A stretch of 34,119 nt of DNA, taken from a virus. Positions 29,325 to 34,119 of this stretch are shown one piece after another (position 1 is the stretch's first letter; every line of letters starts with the position of its first letter). Under the pieces are notes generated by a model. The model was not told the DNA's origin. It saw only the letters and a program-made list of their open reading frames with translations, and made no database searches. The DNA is taken from IMG/VR virus record IMGVR_UViG_3300009180_000122, positions 1-34,119 of that record. One strand, 5' to 3'. The position numbers and the translations under genes were made by a program.

Positions 29325-32300
29325 TACTTCTTACAACGCCGCACCATCACTCGTAGCGACCAACACGACGCAACAGTTGTCTATCACCGCCGATACTAAA
29401 CTCAATGTTTCGGCCCCGTGGCTCGCCTCTGGTAATGGTGGACAGCCCGACATTGCCACCACCGTAGCGAATACGGCTACGGCTGGCTCGTCATCGCTGG
29501 TGCTGAACTCCAACGACAACTTCCCCGACAGTTTCCCAAGTGTTTTCCAAAGTGGCATTTACTACCTACCCCCGACCATTGGCCGTTTGGCTGGTGCGGT
29601 TACTGCTGGCACGAACGTCATACCCTTTGTTAGCGATAATGACATCCCAAATAAAACCCCGATTTTTGTGCGGTTGGGTAGTGAAATCCTTCAGGTCACA
29701 AGTTTTGGAACGGCCACCGTTGGCAGCACTTCATACCTTTGCCTCAACACCGCCACGAACACGGCTTCAGCGCACCCCGACTTCACTCCTATCCACCTGA
29801 ACTCGCTACCCACCGATGTCCAGTACAGCAGCATCACGGTTCCGCACCTCTACCTCGCAGATACCACCGTTTCGGGAACAATGTCGGGTCAGAGCAATGT
29901 GATTAGTTCAGGGTCCCTTCCAGCAACCCTTGGAACAGGGCAAGTCATCAAGGCTGAGCCGGGTGGAACCACCTACTTGCCAGCCGGAACAACCGCAACC
30001 GCTTACGGCAATGGTCTTGTGACCTTATCTAGTGCTTTCAGTAGCATTGCCTCTGGTGTGACTTTTACCAATGCCGCACTTTTTGCTGCCAATGCGTACC
30101 CCAACCTGCTTACAAGTTTCACCAACGTGACAAGCCCTGCGGGTGGTGCAAACACAAAGTTTTCCACACTCGCTATCGGCGCTAATATTGCGGGAACGGG
30201 GTTGCCGGTGCCGTCATACATCAGTGGCTTAGACAATGCCAACCTTCGCTTGGCGGTCAACAACAACCCAACTGCCTACACAACGGGTGCTACTTTCACC
30301 TCAACCCTGACTTTTACTTGTAGCACAACTGCTGGCAAACGCTTCTTGAAAATCAACAGCATCACAGTCAACGGCGTGGTGAAAGCAAGGTCGGGTGGCT
30401 CCAACCCAACTTTCGATGGTAAGACTTTGGCTTCATACATCAAGGTTGGCGCACCTATCACCACGACTACTGGCGGTGGCATCGCCGCTAAATGGGTTGC
30501 ATCCATCCAGCCAAGTGAAGGAACGGTTTATCTCTCGGCTGCCGCTACTGCAACTGTCACAACAGCAACCGTCACCTCTGTCATTACAATGACTGCAAAT
30601 ACGGGTCGTGTAGTTCAGTTGACCCTAGATGCAAGTAGTGAAATCAACAAACTGTTGTCTATCAACTCCGTTATTGCGGATAGTGTTGGCAATACCGCTT
30701 ACATACCCAACGCTGCGCCGATTTCCAAGATTATCCCCAATGTTGACGGTGTTGGAACAAAAACCGAGGTTTGGCTGTCGACGGCAACAGGAACACAAAT
30801 GGGTGCGTGGTCGCGCACCGCTAGCGTTTGGACCTACTTCTCTGGTTCATCAGCATTTACAAACCAAATCACGGGCGTTGCCAGCGCCTCTAACTATCGG
30901 GTTGGCTCTCTGGTCTACGGCAACCGGTACATCCCTGATAACACCACGATTACACAGATTTCAGGAACAACGCTCACCCTCTCTAACACCCTGACGAACG
31001 GCTACACAACCATCAGCGCGACCAACTTCAAGGTTGGTAGCAGTCTGAACGTAGGTAGGTCTTACAACACGCTGCCCGTCACTCCTCTGCCGTGTCAGTT
31101 GCCCAGTGGGACAACCCTGTACTTGACTTTTGGAAACTACATTCAGAGCATCACCACTAGTGCTACCGCCGCCGCAGGTGCAACAAGTATTTCGGTCACT
31201 TCCTTCCAACCTCGCTACAACTTTTCCACCACCTCATACTCGTATGGCGTGGCTCGAACCTCAACGGGTGGCTACGGTTACGGGGCAAGCATCACCACAG
31301 GACTGAACTCGGACTTGTACCCCGGTCAGGCGATAATGCTCCAAGCCAACAATGCAACGGATTACACCACTACTTTTACCGTCAAGTCATACACGCGCTC
31401 TACCTCTCGCACCATTGAGGTGCAGCCCTTTGTATCCAAATACGCCTATGACGGGCAAAGTTTGGGGTTTTCCACCACCGGCACATTTACGGGTGGCGGC
31501 AACACGATTACGAGCGTTGGCTCAACGGGTGGGTTGGCAGTTGGGCAACAACTTTTCAGCACCGCTTTGCCGACTACGGCTCAATACTTCATTACTGACA
31601 TTTCTGGCTCAACCGTAACCATTTCGGGCGATGCCACTAGTTCTGGCGCGGCCGACTTCTTTGTCTATTCCACTACCTTTACCGCCTCATATCCAATGAC
31701 CGTGGATACGGGCAACGCCCAAGAGGTTGTGTATCCGATTTCACTACCTGCTGGTAGCAACGGGGCTTGGAGTATCAACCTTTCTGCACCCACGTCTTAC
31801 CAGCACAACAACGGTGTTCCGTTTGTCTATTACCATTGGCCCGTTCCTATCAAGGCGGGCGATGTTACCTACCGACCCGACTTTGGCAAGTTCCTTATGT
31901 GGGATGGCTTCCAATGGCGAACAGCACGGGTGAACTCGGTTCGTGGCGTTTATTCCATTTTGGGTGCGGTTGGCGGTGGCGATAGAAGCGACATCACCCT
32001 CTTTGACCCCAAGACCAACCTAGAAAGCGCGCCAGACACCTTTGCAGGAACGCCTTCTACAAACTATTCCACCTACCACGGTGGCAACCGAGCCAACGAC
32101 CCAAGCGGTAATGAGTGGACTGGCACAACCCTTTCTCGCACTCAACTTCACCTAAAGGTCAAGGTGCCGCAGGGCAAGTCGGTTGGCTTCCGCAGCCTTG
32201 CTTTGGAAAGCACTTACAAATCGGCCCCAACGGTTTCTAGCATCCACTTTACGCCCGGTGACAACCTAGAAATCGCACCAGACATCACTAACTCCGTGTT

Positions 32301-34119
32301 TTGGTATTACTCCGATATGGAAAACGAGCCTCAAACGGGTTGGGAAGTCAAGATTTTTGACGATTACACCTACAACCGTTCAGACTTCTCGCCCGACAAC
32401 AATGCCATTACCCCGTTCTGGCACAAAAGCGGTGCAGATGACAGCGCCGAGGTGGAAATCACGGGTGCGCACGGTTGGGTCAATGGCGAACGCTATTGGG
32501 CGTATGTCCGTGTAGCCAAGCAGTTTCACCAGAAGCAATGGTGGGGAGACTGGAACTACCAAAAGTTTGTGGCAACGGTTGACCAGCCCTCGCAACCGAT
32601 TATGTCCATCTACACCGATAACACCAACTCGGTCAACACGCTCGCCATCCAAAGCACCGACAACCTCTTAGGTGATAGCAACGGCACATTTGCCGAGGGT
32701 CCGGGTCAATGGCACATTACCGCCAACGACACCGCATCTAGTGGCATTGTTCCCCTTATTCAGGGCTTGCCTCTCGGTGCGACACTTTCCACCTCTGGTG
32801 CGATTAGTGCCTTGACGGTAGGCGCTACGGGTTATGTTGTTATTCGAGGTGCGTTGAGTGGCACCGGCACCGGAACCTTCAAGGTTGCTAGCAAGGCTTC
32901 GGGCGGTACAGATGCACTCGGTTTCCCGTCAAGCGGCAAGTTCTGGGTAACGATAGATAGTGAAAAAATCCTTGTTATCAACTCAATGGATGGCAACAAC
33001 ACAGGCGATACCTTCACCATTGTCCAGCGTGGCTACCTTGGAACTACTGCCGCCACACACGCCCTTGGTGCGACGGTTTATTTTGGGCTTCAGAACGACA
33101 TCTTTGTGGGAACGGTTGCAAATCTCACTTTTCACAAGCACACAGTTGTCACAACCAAGACGACCACCCACGCTAAAGTTCGCAACTACAACGGGCAAGC
33201 GGCCTACACGGCACCAAAGAGCCGTCTTAGCCTAAATATTCTCACCCAAACGCAAGGTTCCGACAAAAAAGCCACAGACCGAGTGTTAGTTAGCGACCCA
33301 AGGGGCTTGATTTCCAGCAAAGATGTTGGCTCAACCGTTGTGTTGAGTTTCCGTCACTGGCACACTGCTGGCAAGACAAATGCACTCGCTGGTGGTGCCA
33401 ACGGCAACAAGACGGTTGTTGCACAAGCCATCCCCGACAAAGTTCTCACGGGCAACGATGTCCGTGAGGTAGAAATGAAAATCAAGTCCATTCAAGACAT
33501 TTGGGATAACAGTGCGCAGAAGGCTGGCAAAATCAACCTTGCCGCTGTAACTACGCAGGTTTCTGGCACAAATGTCGATGGAAAACGCATTAGCCAGTTG
33601 TCGGTCAACCCCCTTGTTCCGGCGAACACAAACTTCCTTATTGCCAACAATCCTGCTGGAAACGCCTGTGTTCAACACAACTTCATCCCCTCTGGCTCAA
33701 CGGTTCAGATTTCATCCAACAGTATTCACGACCCCGTGGCGAACAAGGATTTACCACCAGCCTCTATGCAGTTGCACCTAACAAAAGACTGGCACCCAAC
33801 CGACAGAACCATCCATTTCCGGCCAATACTCCAAGCCCCCGGTTTCAGCGTGGGCAATGGCTCTTGCCACATTATTCCAAGGGCTTCCATAATCAGTTGG
33901 GCGCCACCCGTGCAGTTCACCGGACGTAAGGTAATCCACTTCACAGGAAAATACACCGACAAGAAGGGTTTTGCTGCTCAAAAACTTCAACCCGGCGATG
34001 GCCTCTATGTCATCAAGGGTCAGTATTACCCCGCTATCAAGAACACCGCAACGGGCTACCACGATGAGACAAAGACTGTCTCCACCGTAAAGCACATCGA
34101 CATCGACAGCACCCAAGAC
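29317..34119 (+). CDS. Giant minor tail protein 2, incomplete at window end
   Basis: ATG 29317 overlaps the previous stop by 8 bases and the frame stays open for 1601 codons to the last base, so the C-terminus is missing. Composition and codon use match the gene before it. It contains beta modules shared with other proteins here: YIPDNTTITQISGTTLTLSN (about 538-557) and GLAVGQQLFSTALP ... ISGSTVTISGDA (about 740-775). Further on there are Trp/Tyr-rich segments (VTYRPDFGKFLMWDGFQWRT at about 850; KQWWGDWNYQKF near 1075) that look like carbohydrate- or surface-binding beta domains. Probably a tail-tip or receptor-binding protein. Confidence 0.75.
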   Translation, partial: MANTSYNAAPSLVATNTTQQLSITADTKLNVSAPWLASGNGGQPDIATTVANTATAGSSSLVLNSNDNFPDSFPSVFQSGIYYLPPTIGRLAGAVTAGTNVIPFVSDNDIPNKTPIFVRLGSEILQVTSFGTATVGSTSYLCLNTATNTASAHPDFTPIHLNSLPTDVQYSSITVPHLYLADTTVSGTMSGQSNVISSGSLPATLGTGQVIKAEPGGTTYLPAGTTATAYGNGLVTLSSAFSSIASGVTFTNAALFAANAYPNLLTSFTNVTSPAGGANTKFSTLAIGANIAGTGLPVPSYISGLDNANLRLAVNNNPTAYTTGATFTSTLTFTCSTTAGKRFLKINSITVNGVVKARSGGSNPTFDGKTLASYIKVGAPITTTTGGGIAAKWVASIQPSEGTVYLSAAATATVTTATVTSVITMTANTGRVVQLTLDASSEINKLLSINSVIADSVGNTAYIPNAAPISKIIPNVDGVGTKTEVWLSTATGTQMGAWSRTASVWTYFSGSSAFTNQITGVASASNYRVGSLVYGNRYIPDNTTITQISGTTLTLSNTLTNGYTTISATNFKVGSSLNVGRSYNTLPVTPLPCQLPSGTTLYLTFGNYIQSITTSATAAAGATSISVTSFQPRYNFSTTSYSYGVARTSTGGYGYGASITTGLNSDLYPGQAIMLQANNATDYTTTFTVKSYTRSTSRTIEVQPFVSKYAYDGQSLGFSTTGTFTGGGNTITSVGSTGGLAVGQQLFSTALPTTAQYFITDISGSTVTISGDATSSGAADFFVYSTTFTASYPMTVDTGNAQEVVYPISLPAGSNGAWSINLSAPTSYQHNNGVPFVYYHWPVPIKAGDVTYRPDFGKFLMWDGFQWRTARVNSVRGVYSILGAVGGGDRSDITLFDPKTNLESAPDTFAGTPSTNYSTYHGGNRANDPSGNEWTGTTLSRTQLHLKVKVPQGKSVGFRSLALESTYKSAPTVSSIHFTPGDNLEIAPDITNSVFWYYSDMENEPQTGWEVKIFDDYTYNRSDFSPDNNAITPFWHKSGADDSAEVEITGAHGWVNGERYWAYVRVAKQFHQKQWWGDWNYQKFVATVDQPSQPIMSIYTDNTNSVNTLAIQSTDNLLGDSNGTFAEGPGQWHITANDTASSGIVPLIQGLPLGATLSTSGAISALTVGATGYVVIRGALSGTGTGTFKVASKASGGTDALGFPSSGKFWVTIDSEKILVINSMDGNNTGDTFTIVQRGYLGTTAATHALGATVYFGLQNDIFVGTVANLTFHKHTVVTTKTTTHAKVRNYNGQAAYTAPKSRLSLNILTQTQGSDKKATDRVLVSDPRGLISSKDVGSTVVLSFRHWHTAGKTNALAGGANGNKTVVAQAIPDKVLTGNDVREVEMKIKSIQDIWDNSAQKAGKINLAAVTTQVSGTNVDGKRISQLSVNPLVPANTNFLIANNPAGNACVQHNFIPSGSTVQISSNSIHDPVANKDLPPASMQLHLTKDWHPTDRTIHFRPILQAPGFSVGNGSCHIIPRASIISWAPPVQFTGRKVIHFTGKYTDKKGFAAQKLQPGDGLYVIKGQYYPAIKNTATGYHDETKTVSTVKHIDIDSTQD

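Noticed and set aside
1141-32965. The frequent string TAGTGAAAT as a regulatory or uptake repeat
   Set aside because: It occurs in several frames, mostly as Ser-Glu-Ile or Val-Lys-Ser codons, and is best explained by avoidance of GATC, which forces GAA before ATC. Upstream-of-start copies (16932, 17826) have no fixed spacing to ATG.
1-34119. tRNA genes, insertion sequences or attachment sites
   Set aside because: No cloverleaf-like segment, transposase pattern or long terminal repeat was seen, and gaps between genes are too short to hide most of these.

Overview
This window is one continuous stretch of a tailed-phage genome, or of a prophage caught in mid-sequence. Every convincing gene lies on the + strand and most neighbours overlap by 1-8 bases or nearly touch. 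The order is methyltransferases and small early-type genes, then a Cas4-like nuclease, head genes, neck genes, tail tube, frameshifting tail chaperone, tape measure and very large minor tail proteins. The 1342-residue tape measure and the tail-tube genes indicate a long, flexible siphovirus tail. Recurrent TAnnnT -10 boxes, several exactly six bases before a start codon (leaderless mRNAs), and the mid-range GC content suggest an actinobacterial host. I did not see a terminase, portal, integrase, endolysin, tRNA or CRISPR array.

Layout. (1) 1-4653: an HNH-type nuclease, a C5-cytosine methyltransferase whose SAM-binding motif is broken by an in-frame TAG, an intact beta-class (SPPY) methyltransferase, and four small genes. 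(2) 4654-6810: a promoter-rich gap with direct repeats, a small CxxC protein, a LexA-type winged-helix protein joined to a zinc-ribbon-like tail, two unknown genes, and a RecB/Cas4-like nuclease with a four-Cys cluster. (3) 6811-9346: a hairpin, a strong TTGACA promoter, a capsid protease/scaffold gene with a strong internal start, a decoration-like protein, the major capsid protein and a UUCG-loop terminator. (4) 9347-12550: an island inside the structural genes coding for a metallophosphoesterase, a DUF4406 (deoxyribosyltransferase-like) protein, a DUF1003 membrane protein and an Nmad1/DUF1599 protein. (5) 12551-18914: a small virion protein, a 1095-residue repeat protein that looks like a head or neck fibre, an Ig-like protein, and head-tail adaptor, closure, neck and tail-terminator proteins. 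(6) 18915-34119: a palindrome-marked promoter, two paralogous tail-tube proteins, a chaperone with a canonical -1 slippery site, the tape measure, and two giant minor tail proteins; the last runs off the end of the window.

The most striking signal is compositional. Reading all 34 kb by eye I found no GATC, CATG, AGCT, TTAA or AATT, where about 100 or more of each would be expected, while the other eleven palindromic tetramers do occur. This implies intense selection, most simply restriction pressure, and it shapes codon choice throughout (for example Glu-Ile written GAA-ATC). It sits beside two methyltransferase genes, one damaged, and an island with families linked to nucleotide and DNA modification. 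Other notable signals are the uniform leaderless promoters, the nested scaffold start, the duplicated tail tube and the repeat fibre in the head cluster.
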